From Streptomyces mutabilis (GTDB taxonomy: Bacteria > Actinomycetota > Actinomycetes > Streptomycetales > Streptomycetaceae), in NCBI RefSeq assembly GCF_014649815.1, contig NZ_BMTT01000003.1:372001-436000 (forward strand): a stretch of DNA of 64,000 nucleotides. Direction: 5' to 3'. The translations under genes and the position numbers were made by a program. The notes beneath the pieces are model-generated. The model was not told the origin of the DNA. It was given only the letters and a program-made list of their open reading frames with translations, and did no database searches. Below, in pieces: positions 40,205-48,686 of this stretch; within the stretch, counting starts at the first letter, position 1; the number at the start of each line of letters is the position of its first letter.

Positions 40205-41237
40205 GGCGGGCGTTCCTCTTCTTCAGGGCCTTGGCCACGCGCAGCGCGACGATCCGGTCGACGGCGATGGCGAGGATGAGCAGCGTGCCGTTGATGGCCA
40301 GCACCCACACGGAGCTGACGCCGAGGGCGGGCAGCACGCTGTTGATCGAGGTGAGCAGGAGTGCGCCGAGGGCAGCGCCGTAGACGCTGCCGGAGCCGCC
40401 GGTGAAGACGACGCCGCCGACCACGACCGCGCTGACCACGGTCAGTTCGTAACCGGTGCCGGTGCCGGAGTCGACGTTGCCGAACCGGGCCAGGTAGAGG
40501 GCACCGGCGAGTCCGGCGAGGGCGCCGCAGAAGGTGTAGGCGGTGAGGACGCGCCTGCGCACCGGGATGCCGGCCAGCCGGGCGGCCTCCGGATTGGAGC
40601 CGAGCGCGTACAGCTCGCGTCCGCTGCCGAAGTGCTTCAGGTAGTACGCGGTGGCGGCGAGCACCGCTAGAGCGATCAGCGCCAGCCACGGCACCGCGGA
40701 GATGCCGCCCGAGCCGAAGTCGACGAAGCCGCCGGGCAGGTCGGCCGCGGTGATCTGGCGGGAGCCGACCCAGATGGAGTCGATGCCGCGGATGATGTAG
40801 AGGGTGCCGAGGGTGACGACCAGGGCGGGCACCTGGCCGAGGCTGACCAGCAGGCCGTTGAGGAGGCCGAAGCCGACGCCCATCAGCACCGCGAGGAACA
40901 CCGCCACGACACTGTTGCCGCCGCCCTGGAGGTAGGTGCCGGCGGCGAAGGCGCTGATGCCGAGGGTGGAGCCGACGGACAGGTCGACATTGCGGGTGAT
41001 GACGACCAGGGACTGGCCGGTGGCGACCAGGACGAGGATGGTCGCGTTGAGCAGCAGGTCCTTGACGCCCTGTTCGGACAGGAACTCCCTGTTGCCGGCC
41101 TGCGTGACGGCGATCATCACCAGGAAGACCAGGAGGATGGCCAGTTCGCGCATCTTGAAGATGCGGTCGACGAGCCGGGTGGCGCCGGCCTTCGGCACAT
41201 CGGTGACGGGGGCCCGGTCGGGTGCGGTGACCGTCAT
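40197..41237 (-). CDS. rhaP: Rhamnose ABC transporter permease (RhaP-like)
   Basis: A 346-residue CUT2 permease: LLLNATILVLVATGQSLVVI, TRNVDLSVGSTLGISAFAAG and LTVVSAVVVGGVVFTGGSGS are the family landmarks, with about ten membrane helices. It forms the heteromeric channel with the next gene product. The ATG at 41237 overlaps the stop of a 16-codon minigene, which in turn overlaps the end of rhaT. That makes translation of rhaP coupled in an unusual way. Confidence 0.88.
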   Translation of the reverse strand: MTVTAPDRAPVTDVPKAGATRLVDRIFKMRELAILLVFLVMIAVTQAGNREFLSEQGVKDLLLNATILVLVATGQSLVVITRNVDLSVGSTLGISAFAAGTYLQGGGNSVVAVFLAVLMGVGFGLLNGLLVSLGQVPALVVTLGTLYIIRGIDSIWVGSRQITAADLPGGFVDFGSGGISAVPWLALIALAVLAATAYYLKHFGSGRELYALGSNPEAARLAGIPVRRRVLTAYTFCGALAGLAGALYLARFGNVDSGTGTGYELTVVSAVVVGGVVFTGGSGSVYGAALGALLLTSINSVLPALGVSSVWVLAINGTLLILAIAVDRIVALRVAKALKKRNARHG

Positions 41238-41284
41238 GCGGCGGCCCTCCCCATGACGTGCGGGGGCGCGGGGGCGTCGGTCAT
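41234..41284 (-). CDS. 16-codon minigene between rhaT and rhaP from a duplicated junction
   Basis: The ATG at 41284 overlaps the rhaT stop, and the stop at 41234-41236 overlaps the rhaP ATG, giving the short product [16 protein letters not shown]. Its last five residues repeat the end of RhaT (GRAAA), because a 20-base segment occurs twice, at 41233-41252 and 41280-41299. A small tandem duplication created a second stop/start junction. Whether the peptide is made or matters is unknown. It may simply carry terminating ribosomes on to rhaP. Confidence 0.4.
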   Translation of the reverse strand: MTDAPAPPHVMGRAAA

Positions 41285-42798
41285 GCGGCGGCCCTCCCCG
41301 TGGCTGCGGCCATCACGGTCTCCTCGGTGGCGTCGGTGCGGGCGATCTCCGCGGTCAGCCGGCCCTCGTGCATCACCAGGACGCGGTCGGCCATGCCGAG
41401 GACCTCGGGGAGGTCGGAGGAGATCATCAGGACGGCCACGCCGTCGGCGGCCAGCTCGCTCAGCAGCCGGTGCACCTCGGCCTTGGTGCCGACGTCGATA
41501 CCGCGGGTCGGCTCGTCGACGATCAGCACCTTGGGGCCGGTGGCCAGCCACTTGGCGAGGACGACCTTCTGCTGGTTGCCCCCGGAGAGGGTGGCGACGG
41601 CGTCGGCGATGCGGGCGTACTTGACCTGGAGCCTGACGGCCCAGTCGAGGGAGCGGCTGCGCTCGGCGCCCCGGTCCATCAGCCCCGCCTTCACGGTCGT
41701 ACGGAGCCCGGTGAGGCCGATGTTGCGCTCGATGGACATGTCCATCACCAGGCCCTGGGCGCGCCGGTCCTCGGGGACCAGGGCGAGACCGGCGGCCATG
41801 GCGGTGGACGGGGCGCCGTTGACGAGGGGCTTGCCGTCGACCTCCACCTCCCCGGCGTCCCAGCGGTCCACGCCGAAGACGGCGCGGGCGACCTCGGTGC
41901 GGCCGGCGCCGACCAGTCCGGCGAGGCCGACGATCTCACCGCGCCGCACCTCGAAGGAGACGTCGGTGAAGACGCCCTCCCGGGTCAGGCGGCGCACGCT
42001 GAGGGCGACCTCGCCGGGGCTGACCTCCTGCTTGGGGTAGAGCTCGTCCAGGTCGCGACCGACCATGCGGCGGACCAGGTCGTCCTCGGTCATCCCGGCC
42101 AGCGGCTCACTGGCGATCCAGGCCCCGTCGCGCAGCGTGGTGACCCGCGCGCAGATCTGGAAGACCTCTTCCAGGCGGTGGGAGATGAAGAGCACGGCGG
42201 CGCCCTGCTCGCGCAGGGCGCGCACCACGCCGAAGAGGCGGGCGACCTCGCTTCCGGTGAGGGCGGCGGTCGGCTCGTCCATGATCAGGACGCGGGCGTC
42301 GAAGGAGAGGGCCTTGGCGATCTCCACGATCTGCTGGTCCGCGATGGACAGGCCACGGGCGGGGCGGTCGGGATCGAGCTCTACGCCGAGCCGCCGCATC
42401 AGTCCGGCCGTGGCGGCGTGGGTCGCCTTGTGGTCGATGCGGCCGAGGGCACGCCCGGGCTGCCGGCCCATGAAGATGTTCTCGGCGATCGACAGGTCGG
42501 GGAAGAGGGTCGGCTCCTGGTAGATCACGGCGATACCGGCGGCGCGGGCGTCGCCGGGCCCGTGGAAGACGACCGGCGCACCGTCGAGCAGCACCTGGCC
42601 GGCGTCCGGCCGGTGCACTCCGGCGAGCGTCTTGATGAGGGTCGACTTGCCGGCACCGTTCTCACCGGCGAGGGCGTGCACCTCGCCGGGGAACAGTTCC
42701 AGGGAGACGTCCCGCAGGGCGCGGACCGCGCCGAAGGACTTGGAGACGTCCCTGAGCGCCAGAACCGGGGCCGTACCCGTGTCGGACGGGTGGGTCAT
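41281..42798 (-). CDS. rhaT: Rhamnose ABC transporter ATP-binding protein RhaT
   Basis: A 505-residue protein with two fused ABC domains, the hallmark of CUT2 sugar importers. The first Walker A is [10 protein letters not shown] (about residue 43), with signature [16 protein letters not shown] and Walker [14 protein letters not shown]. The second domain is degenerate at Walker A ([10 protein letters not shown]) but has [15 protein letters not shown]. It energises rhamnose uptake from the cytoplasmic side. It is the first gene of the leftward operon, preceded by a promoter at 42870-42899 and an operator at 42844-42855. Confidence 0.93.
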   Translation of the reverse strand: MTHPSDTGTAPVLALRDVSKSFGAVRALRDVSLELFPGEVHALAGENGAGKSTLIKTLAGVHRPDAGQVLLDGAPVVFHGPGDARAAGIAVIYQEPTLFPDLSIAENIFMGRQPGRALGRIDHKATHAATAGLMRRLGVELDPDRPARGLSIADQQIVEIAKALSFDARVLIMDEPTAALTGSEVARLFGVVRALREQGAAVLFISHRLEEVFQICARVTTLRDGAWIASEPLAGMTEDDLVRRMVGRDLDELYPKQEVSPGEVALSVRRLTREGVFTDVSFEVRRGEIVGLAGLVGAGRTEVARAVFGVDRWDAGEVEVDGKPLVNGAPSTAMAAGLALVPEDRRAQGLVMDMSIERNIGLTGLRTTVKAGLMDRGAERSRSLDWAVRLQVKYARIADAVATLSGGNQQKVVLAKWLATGPKVLIVDEPTRGIDVGTKAEVHRLLSELAADGVAVLMISSDLPEVLGMADRVLVMHEGRLTAEIARTDATEETVMAAATGRAAA

Positions 42799-42843
42799 GG
42801 GGGCTCCTCGACGACGCCGGGCGGGACGGCCCTCACGGCGCCG

Positions 42844-42855
42844 TGAAAGGTTTCA
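42844..42855. promoter_or_regulatory. LacI-type operator O1 (rhaT side)
   Basis: TGAAAGGTTTCA is a 12-bp dyad close to the LacI-family consensus TGAAACGTTTCA. It lies 15-26 bases downstream of the -10 of the leftward rhaT promoter, where a bound repressor would block transcription. Confidence 0.7.
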
Positions 42856-42869
42856 ACTGGGTTGCCGGG

Positions 42870-42899
42870 ACGTTAGGCAGGCGGGGCATGTCACGTCAA
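42870..42899 (-). promoter_or_regulatory. Candidate rhaT promoter
   Basis: On the minus strand TTGACG (42899-42894), an 18-base spacer and TAACGT (42875-42870) form a vegetative-type promoter directed at rhaT, with operator O1 just downstream. Confidence 0.6.
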
Positions 42900-42909
42900 T
42901 GGGTCCGGG

Positions 42910-42924
42910 TCGAAAAAGTTTCGA
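42910..42924. promoter_or_regulatory. Additional dyad in the rha divergent region
   Basis: TCGAAA-AAG-TTTCGA is a 15-bp palindrome between the two promoters. It shares the GAAA..TTTC core of the two 12-bp operators but has a three-base centre, so it may be a weak auxiliary site or a different protein's site. Confidence 0.35.
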
Positions 42925-42973
42925 TAGCCGAAGGTCACGACCGAGTCACGGAAAACCGGGATGAGCAGAAGGG

Positions 42974-43002
42974 TTGACACCCCTTCGGGCGACTCATAGC
43001 TT
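42974..43002 (+). promoter_or_regulatory. Candidate rhaI promoter
   Basis: A consensus TTGACA (42974-42979), a 17-base spacer and TAGCTT (42997-43002) form a strong vegetative promoter facing rhaI. Operator O2 (43010-43021) covers the expected start point. Confidence 0.75.
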
Positions 43003-43009
43003 CACGTAC

Positions 43010-43021
43010 TGAATCGTTTCA
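43010..43021. promoter_or_regulatory. LacI-type operator O2 (rhaI side)
   Basis: TGAATCGTTTCA differs from O1 at two central positions and lies seven bases after the -10 of the rhaI promoter, a classic repression position. The matching pair on both sides of the divergent region points to one regulator for both arms. Confidence 0.72.
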
Positions 43022-43082
43022 TACATAGTCGTGCACAGTCGGTCCCCGACCGGCAGCGACCCGATGTCACAGGAGCGCCGAA

Positions 43083-44243
43083 GTGACCGAGCTCGCCGCG
43101 GTGAAGGCCGCGCTCAAGACCCAGGCAGTCGAGACGCCGTCGTGGGCGTACGGGAACTCCGGCACCCGGTTCAAGGTGTTCGCCCAGGCGGGCGTGCCGC
43201 GCGACCCGTTCGAGAAGCTGGACGACGCCGCGAAGGTGCACGAGTTCACCGGCGTGGCCCCGACCGTCGCGCTGCACATTCCGTGGGACAGGGTCGAGGA
43301 CTACGCCGCGCTGGCCGAGCACGCCGAGAAGCGGGGCGTGCGGATCGGCGCGATCAACTCCAACACCTTCCAGGACGACGACTACAAGCTGGGCAGCATC
43401 TGCCACCCCGACGCGGCCGTGCGCAGGAAGGCCGTCGGCCACCTGCTGGAGTGCGTCGACATCATGGACGCCACCGGGTCGCGGGACCTGAAGCTGTGGT
43501 TCGCCGACGGGACGAACTATCCGGGACAGGACGACGTGCGCTCCCGGCAGGACCGGCTGGCCGAGGGGTTGGCCGAGGTGTACGAGCGGCTCGGCGAGGG
43601 CCAGCGGATGCTGCTTGAGTACAAGCTCTTCGAGCCTGCGTTCTACTCGACGGACGTGCCGGACTGGGGCACGGCGTACGCCCACTGTCTGAAGCTGGGC
43701 GAGAAGGCGCAGGTCGTCGTCGACACCGGGCACCACGCGCCGGGCACGAACATCGAGTTCATCGTGGCGACGCTGCTGCGGGAGGGGAAGCTCGGCGGGT
43801 TCGACTTCAACTCGCGGTTCTACGCGGACGACGACCTGATGGTCGGTGCGGCCGACCCGTTCCAGTTGTTCCGGATCATGTACGAGGTGGTGCGCGGGGG
43901 CGGGTTCACGTCCGACGTGGCGTTCATGCTGGACCAGTGCCACAACATCGAGGCGAAGATCCCGGCGATCATCCGGTCGGTGATGAACGTCCAGGAGGCG
44001 ACGGCGAAGGCGTTGCTGGTCGACGCGGAGGCGCTGGGAGCCGCGCAGGCTTCGGGGGACGTGCTGGAGGCCAACGCCGTGTTGATGGACGCGTACGACA
44101 CGGACGTGCGGCCGCTTCTTCGTGAAGTGCGTCAGGAGATGGGGTTGGAACCCGAGCCCCTCAAGGCGTACGCGGCTTCCGGGTACGGCGAGAAGGTCGT
44201 CGCCGAGCGGGTCGGTGGGCAGCAGGCCGGATGGGGGGCGTAG
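43083..44243 (+). CDS. rhaI: L-rhamnose isomerase RhaI
   Basis: A 386-residue TIM-barrel isomerase of the Pseudomonas-type RhaI group. Signatures are HIPWDRVEDYAALAEHAEKR, NSNTFQDDDYKLGS, KLWFADGTNYPGQDD, LLEYKLFEPAFYSTD (metal Glu) and VVVDTGHHAPGTNIEFI. It converts L-rhamnose to L-rhamnulose with a divalent metal. GTG start at 43083. It is the first gene of the rightward operon, behind a consensus promoter and operator. Confidence 0.93.
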   Translation: MTELAAVKAALKTQAVETPSWAYGNSGTRFKVFAQAGVPRDPFEKLDDAAKVHEFTGVAPTVALHIPWDRVEDYAALAEHAEKRGVRIGAINSNTFQDDDYKLGSICHPDAAVRRKAVGHLLECVDIMDATGSRDLKLWFADGTNYPGQDDVRSRQDRLAEGLAEVYERLGEGQRMLLEYKLFEPAFYSTDVPDWGTAYAHCLKLGEKAQVVVDTGHHAPGTNIEFIVATLLREGKLGGFDFNSRFYADDDLMVGAADPFQLFRIMYEVVRGGGFTSDVAFMLDQCHNIEAKIPAIIRSVMNVQEATAKALLVDAEALGAAQASGDVLEANAVLMDAYDTDVRPLLREVRQEMGLEPEPLKAYAASGYGEKVVAERVGGQQAGWGA

Positions 44244-44273
44244 GCGTCTGCCGGGTTTCCGTCGTTCCGCGAC

Positions 44274-44313
44274 TGCGGCCGGTCGTGGCTGGTCGCGCAG
44301 TTCCCCGCGCCCT
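44274..44313 (+). repeat. Streptomyces dispersed intergenic repeat (REP-like)
   Basis: The 40-base stretch beginning TGCGGCCGGTCGTGGCTGGT and ending CGCGCAGTTCCCCGCGCCCTT-like sequence is, from memory, a form of a short repeat found many times between genes in Streptomyces chromosomes. Here it fills the gap between rhaI and rhaD. Its origin and function are unknown. The identification rests on recall and not on a search. Confidence 0.5.
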
Positions 44314-44353
44314 TGAAGGCGCTTCACCACCCCTCGATCGAAAGGGCACCGTC

Positions 44354-46393
44354 ATGGCATCTCATTCTGAAGCCTCCGCACTCCTCGTCCGCTCCCATCG
44401 GCTCGGCTCCGATCCGCGCAACACCAACTACGCCGGCGGCAACGCCTCCGCCAAAGGAACCGCCACCGATCCCGTCACCGGAGGTGATGTGGAGCTGATG
44501 TGGGTCAAGGGGTCCGGCGGTGACCTCGGGACGCTCACCGAGGCGGGGCTCGCTGTGCTGCGGCTGGACCGGATGCGGGCGCTCAAAGACGTCTACCCGG
44601 GCGTCGAGCGCGAGGACGAGATGGTCGCCGCGTTCGACTACTGCCTGCACGGCAAGGGCGGCGCCGCGCCCTCGATCGACACGGCGATGCACGGGCTCGT
44701 CGAGGCCGCCCACGTCGACCACCTCCACCCGGACTCCGGGATCGCGCTGGCCTGCGCGGCGGACGGCGAGAAGCTGACCGCCGAGTGCTTCGGCGACACC
44801 GTGGTGTGGGTGCCCTGGCGGCGGCCCGGGTTCCAGCTGGGGCTGGACATCGCGGCCGTGAAGGAGGCCAACCCGCGGGCGATCGGGTGTGTGCTCGGCG
44901 GGCACGGCATCACCGCCTGGGGCGACACCTCCGAGGAGTGCGAGCGCAACTCGCTGCACATCATCCGCACCGCCGAGGCATTCCTCGCCGAGCGCGGCAG
45001 GGCCGAGCCGTTCGGCGCGGTGATCGACGGGTACGAGGCGCTGCCCGAGGCGCAGCGGCGGGAGCGGGCGGCGGCGTTGGCGCCGTACGTCCGTGGCCTC
45101 GCGTCCCAGGACCGGCCGCAGGTGGGGCACTTCACCGACACGGACGCGGTGCTGGACTTCCTCGCCCGTGCCGAGCACCCGCGGCTCGCCGCGCTCGGCA
45201 CCTCCTGCCCGGACCACTTCCTGCGCACCAAGGTGCGGCCGCTGGTGCTCGACCTGCCGCCCACCGCGCCGCTGGACGAGACCGTCGCCCGGCTCAAGGA
45301 GCTGCACGCGGCCTACCGCGAGGAGTACGCCGCCTACTACCGGCGGCACGCCGAGCCGGACTCCCCCGCGATGCGCGGTGCCGACCCGGCGATCGTGCTG
45401 GTGCCGGGCGTGGGCATGTTCAGCTTCGGCAAGGACAAGCAGACGGCCCGGGTGGCCGGCGAGTTCTACGTCAACGCCATCAACGTGATGCGCGGGGCGG
45501 AGGCGGTGTCGACGTACGCGCCGATCGAGGAGGCGGAGAAGTTCCGCATCGAGTACTGGGCGCTGGAGGAGGCCAAGCTCCGGCGGATGCCGAAGCCCAA
45601 GGCGCTCGCCACGCGCGTCGCGCTCGTCACGGGTGCGGGCAGCGGGATCGGGAAGGCGATCGCGGGGCGGCTGGTCGCCGAGGGCGCGTGCGTGGTGGTC
45701 GCCGACCTGAACGCCGAGAACGCGGCACAGGTGGCCGAGGAGCTGGGCGGGGCGGACAAGGCCGTCGCGGTGACCGTCGACGTCACGTCCGAGGAGCAGA
45801 TCGCCGAGGCTTTCCGGGCGGCCGTCCTCGCCTTCGGCGGGGTCGACCTGGTGGTCAACAACGCGGGCATCTCCATCTCCAAGCCGCTGCTGGAGACCTC
45901 CGCCGGGGACTGGGACCTCCAGCACGACATCATGGCCCGCGGCTCCTTCCTCGTCTCGCGCGAGGCGGCCCGGGTGATGACGGCGCAGGAGATGGGCGGC
46001 GACATCGTCTACATCGCTTCCAAGAACGCCGTGTTCGCCGGTCCGAACAACATCGCGTACTCCGCCACCAAGGCCGACCAGGCCCACCAGGTGCGCCTGC
46101 TCGCCGCCGAACTGGGCGAGCACGGCATTCGCGTCAACGGTGTCAACCCGGACGGCGTGGTGCGCGGTTCGGGCATCTTCGCGGGCGGCTGGGGTGCCAA
46201 GCGGGCGGCCGTGTACGGGGTGCCGGAGGAGAAGCTGGGCGAGTTCTACGCCCAGCGGACGCTGCTGAAGCGCGAGGTGCTGCCCGAGCACGTCGCGAAC
46301 GCCGTGTTCGCACTGACCGGCGGCGACCTGACCCACACCACCGGCCTGCACGTCCCGGTCGACGCCGGCGTCGCCGCCGCGTTCCTGCGATGA
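44354..46393 (+). CDS. rhaD: Bifunctional rhamnulose-1-phosphate aldolase / L-lactaldehyde dehydrogenase (RhaD)
   Basis: A 679-residue fusion. Residues 1 to about 405 form a class II aldolase (metal ligands in HVDHLHPDSG, and later GVLGGHGITAWGD-like sequence). Residues about 420-679 are an SDR domain with GAGSGIG (427-433) and the YxxxK pair Y569/K573. The aldolase would cleave L-rhamnulose-1-phosphate to DHAP and L-lactaldehyde, and the SDR half would oxidise the aldehyde to L-lactate, as in the known RhaEW-type enzymes. The ATG at 44354 follows GAAAGGG. It is translationally coupled to rhaB (ATGA). Confidence 0.92.
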   Translation: MASHSEASALLVRSHRLGSDPRNTNYAGGNASAKGTATDPVTGGDVELMWVKGSGGDLGTLTEAGLAVLRLDRMRALKDVYPGVEREDEMVAAFDYCLHGKGGAAPSIDTAMHGLVEAAHVDHLHPDSGIALACAADGEKLTAECFGDTVVWVPWRRPGFQLGLDIAAVKEANPRAIGCVLGGHGITAWGDTSEECERNSLHIIRTAEAFLAERGRAEPFGAVIDGYEALPEAQRRERAAALAPYVRGLASQDRPQVGHFTDTDAVLDFLARAEHPRLAALGTSCPDHFLRTKVRPLVLDLPPTAPLDETVARLKELHAAYREEYAAYYRRHAEPDSPAMRGADPAIVLVPGVGMFSFGKDKQTARVAGEFYVNAINVMRGAEAVSTYAPIEEAEKFRIEYWALEEAKLRRMPKPKALATRVALVTGAGSGIGKAIAGRLVAEGACVVVADLNAENAAQVAEELGGADKAVAVTVDVTSEEQIAEAFRAAVLAFGGVDLVVNNAGISISKPLLETSAGDWDLQHDIMARGSFLVSREAARVMTAQEMGGDIVYIASKNAVFAGPNNIAYSATKADQAHQVRLLAAELGEHGIRVNGVNPDGVVRGSGIFAGGWGAKRAAVYGVPEEKLGEFYAQRTLLKREVLPEHVANAVFALTGGDLTHTTGLHVPVDAGVAAAFLR

Positions 46394-47844
46394 GCACTGC
46401 CGTGGACGTCAAGGCGTACGCCGCGGTCGACCTCGGCGCGTCCAGCGGGCGCGTCATGGTCGGCCGCGTGGACCCGGACCGGCTGGAGCTGACCGAGGCG
46501 CACCGTTTCCCCAACCGGCCGGTCCGTGCGCCGGAGGGGCTGCGCTGGGACGTCCTGGCGCTGTACGCCGGTGTCCTGGACGGGCTGCGGGCGGCCGGCC
46601 CGGTGGACTCCGTCGGCGTGGACAGCTGGGCCGTCGACCACGGCCTGCTGGACGCCGACGGGGCGCTGCTCGGGAACCCCGTGCACTACCGCGACGCCCG
46701 CACCGAGGGCGTCGCGGAGAAGGTGTGGGCCACGCTGCCCGCCGGGGAGCTGTACGCGGCGACCGGGCTGCAGTACGCGCCCTTCAACACCCTGTACCAG
46801 CTCGTCGCCGCCCGCGGTACGGCCCAGTTCGCCCAGGCGCGTCGGCTGTTGCTGATCCCCGACCTGCTGACGTACTGGCTCACCGGCGAGCAGGGCACGG
46901 AGCTGACCAACGCCTCCACCACCCAGCTGATCGATCCGCGCACCCGCGACTGGTCGAGCGACGTCGCGGACCGGCTCGGGATCGACCTCGGCCTGTTCGC
47001 GCCGCTGCGGCGGCCCGGCGATCCGGCGGGCGTGCTGCGGCCGACGGTGCTGGAGGAGACGGGACTGCCGGGGCCGGTGCCGGTGACGGCGGTCGGTTCG
47101 CACGACACCGCGTCCGCGGTGGCCGCCGTGCCGGCCTCGGGCGAGCGGTTCGCGTACATCTGCACCGGGACCTGGTCGCTGGCCGGGCTGGAGCTGACCG
47201 CTCCGGTGCTGACGGAGGAGAGCCGCGCCGCCAACTTCACCAACGAACTCGGGCTGGACGGCACCGTCCGCTACCTGCGCAACATCATGGGGTTGTGGCT
47301 GCTCCAGGAGTGTGTACGGGCCTGGGGCGACCCCGATCTGGGCGAACTGCTGCTCGCGGCTGCCCGGGTGCCGGCGCTCCGGTCGGTGGTGGACGCGGGT
47401 GACGCGGCGTTCCTCGCGCCGGGACGGATGCCGGAGCGGATCGCCGAGGCGTGCCGTACCTCGGGGCAGCCGGTACCCGCGTCGCCCGCCGAGGTGACCC
47501 GCTGCATCCTGGACTCGCTGGCGCTGGCCCACCGCAGGGCCGTCGAGGACGCGCAGCGGCTGGCCGGGCACCCGGTCGACGTCGTGCACGTGGTCGGCGG
47601 CGGCACCCGCAACGCGCTGCTGTGCCAGCTGACCGCCGACGCCTGCGGGCTGCCGGTGGTGGCGGGCCCGACGGAGGCCGCCGCGCTCGGCAACGTCCTG
47701 GTGCAGGCCCGCGCCCATGGGCTGGTCGGCGACCTCGATGGGATGCGCCGGCTGCTGGTGCGCACCCAGTCGCTGACCCGGTACGAGCCGCGCGGCGGCA
47801 CGGCGCGCTGGCGGGCGGCCGAAGCCCGACTCGCCTACCGGTGA
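46390..47844 (+). CDS. rhaB: Rhamnulokinase RhaB
   Basis: A 484-residue FGGY-type sugar kinase. The N-terminal phosphate loop is AAVDLGASSGRVMVGRV, the catalytic Asp lies in VGVDSWAVDHGLLD, and the adenosine motif region is VDVVHVVGGGTRNALLCQL. It phosphorylates L-rhamnulose at C1 with ATP. The start overlaps the rhaD stop by four bases. It is followed after 86 bases by lutABC. Confidence 0.93.
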   Translation: MSTAVDVKAYAAVDLGASSGRVMVGRVDPDRLELTEAHRFPNRPVRAPEGLRWDVLALYAGVLDGLRAAGPVDSVGVDSWAVDHGLLDADGALLGNPVHYRDARTEGVAEKVWATLPAGELYAATGLQYAPFNTLYQLVAARGTAQFAQARRLLLIPDLLTYWLTGEQGTELTNASTTQLIDPRTRDWSSDVADRLGIDLGLFAPLRRPGDPAGVLRPTVLEETGLPGPVPVTAVGSHDTASAVAAVPASGERFAYICTGTWSLAGLELTAPVLTEESRAANFTNELGLDGTVRYLRNIMGLWLLQECVRAWGDPDLGELLLAAARVPALRSVVDAGDAAFLAPGRMPERIAEACRTSGQPVPASPAEVTRCILDSLALAHRRAVEDAQRLAGHPVDVVHVVGGGTRNALLCQLTADACGLPVVAGPTEAAALGNVLVQARAHGLVGDLDGMRRLLVRTQSLTRYEPRGGTARWRAAEARLAYR

Positions 47845-47930
47845 CCGGGGTCTTACCCGGCCTCCCCTTGCGGGCTAACCTGCGTTTCATCCGATGATCA
47901 CCGAGTTCCAATCGATCACAAGGAGCCGCG

Positions 47931-48686
47931 ATGCGTGTCGCCCTGTTCCTGACCTGCGTCAACGACACGCTCTTTCCGGAGACGGGCCGTGCCGTCGTCA
48001 AGCTGCTGACCAGACTGGGCGTCGAGGTCGACTTCCCGATGGGCCAGACCTGCTGCGGGCAGGCGCACTACAACACCGGGTACCGGCACGAGGCGGAGCC
48101 GCTGGCCCGGCACTTCGCGGAGGTCTTCGGTGAGTACGACGCCATTGTGACGCCGTCGGGCTCGTGCGGGGCGATGGTGCGGGAGCTGTATCCGCGCATG
48201 GGCGAGCGGGCGCGGGCGGAGGGGCGCGGGGACACGCTCGCGGCCACGCTGGCGCCGGTGGTGCCGAAGACGTACGAGCTCACGGAGTTCCTGGTGGACG
48301 TGCTGGGGGTGACGGACGTGGGGGCGTACTACCCGCACACGGTGACGTACCACCCGACCTGCCACGGGCTGCGGAGCCTCGGTCTCGGTGACCGGCCGCG
48401 GCGGCTGCTGGAGGCGGTGAAGGGGCTGGCACTCGTGGAGTTGCCGGGGGCGGAGGAGTGCTGCGGATTCGGCGGCACCTTCTCCGTGAAGAACGCGGAC
48501 GTGTCGGCGGCGATGGGCGCGGACAAGGTGCGCAACGCCGAGTCGACCGGCGCGGACGTGCTGTGCGCGGCCGACAATTCCTGTCTGATGCACATCGGCG
48601 GCACCATGACGCGGCTGCGCACGGGCATGCGGCCGGTGCACATCGCGGAGATCCTGGCCGGCACGGAGGAGGCGGTGACCGTATGA
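47931..48686 (+). CDS. lutA: L-lactate oxidation (Fe-S) protein LutA (LldE)
   Basis: A 251-residue protein with two cysteine-rich CCG domains (TCCGQAHYNTGY and ECCGFGGTFS), as in glycolate-oxidase GlcF-like subunits. With LutB and LutC it forms the flavin-independent, iron-sulphur L-lactate dehydrogenase complex that makes pyruvate. The ATG at 47931 follows AAGGAG. It overlaps lutB by four bases. The location behind the rhamnose genes links it to lactate produced from lactaldehyde. Confidence 0.92.
   Translation: MRVALFLTCVNDTLFPETGRAVVKLLTRLGVEVDFPMGQTCCGQAHYNTGYRHEAEPLARHFAEVFGEYDAIVTPSGSCGAMVRELYPRMGERARAEGRGDTLAATLAPVVPKTYELTEFLVDVLGVTDVGAYYPHTVTYHPTCHGLRSLGLGDRPRRLLEAVKGLALVELPGAEECCGFGGTFSVKNADVSAAMGADKVRNAESTGADVLCAADNSCLMHIGGTMTRLRTGMRPVHIAEILAGTEEAVTV

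Noticed and set aside
44785-46389. Upstream extension of rhaB within rhaD in another frame.
   Set aside because: It is a shadow frame within rhaD. The ATG at 46390 overlaps the rhaD stop and begins at the kinase N-terminus.
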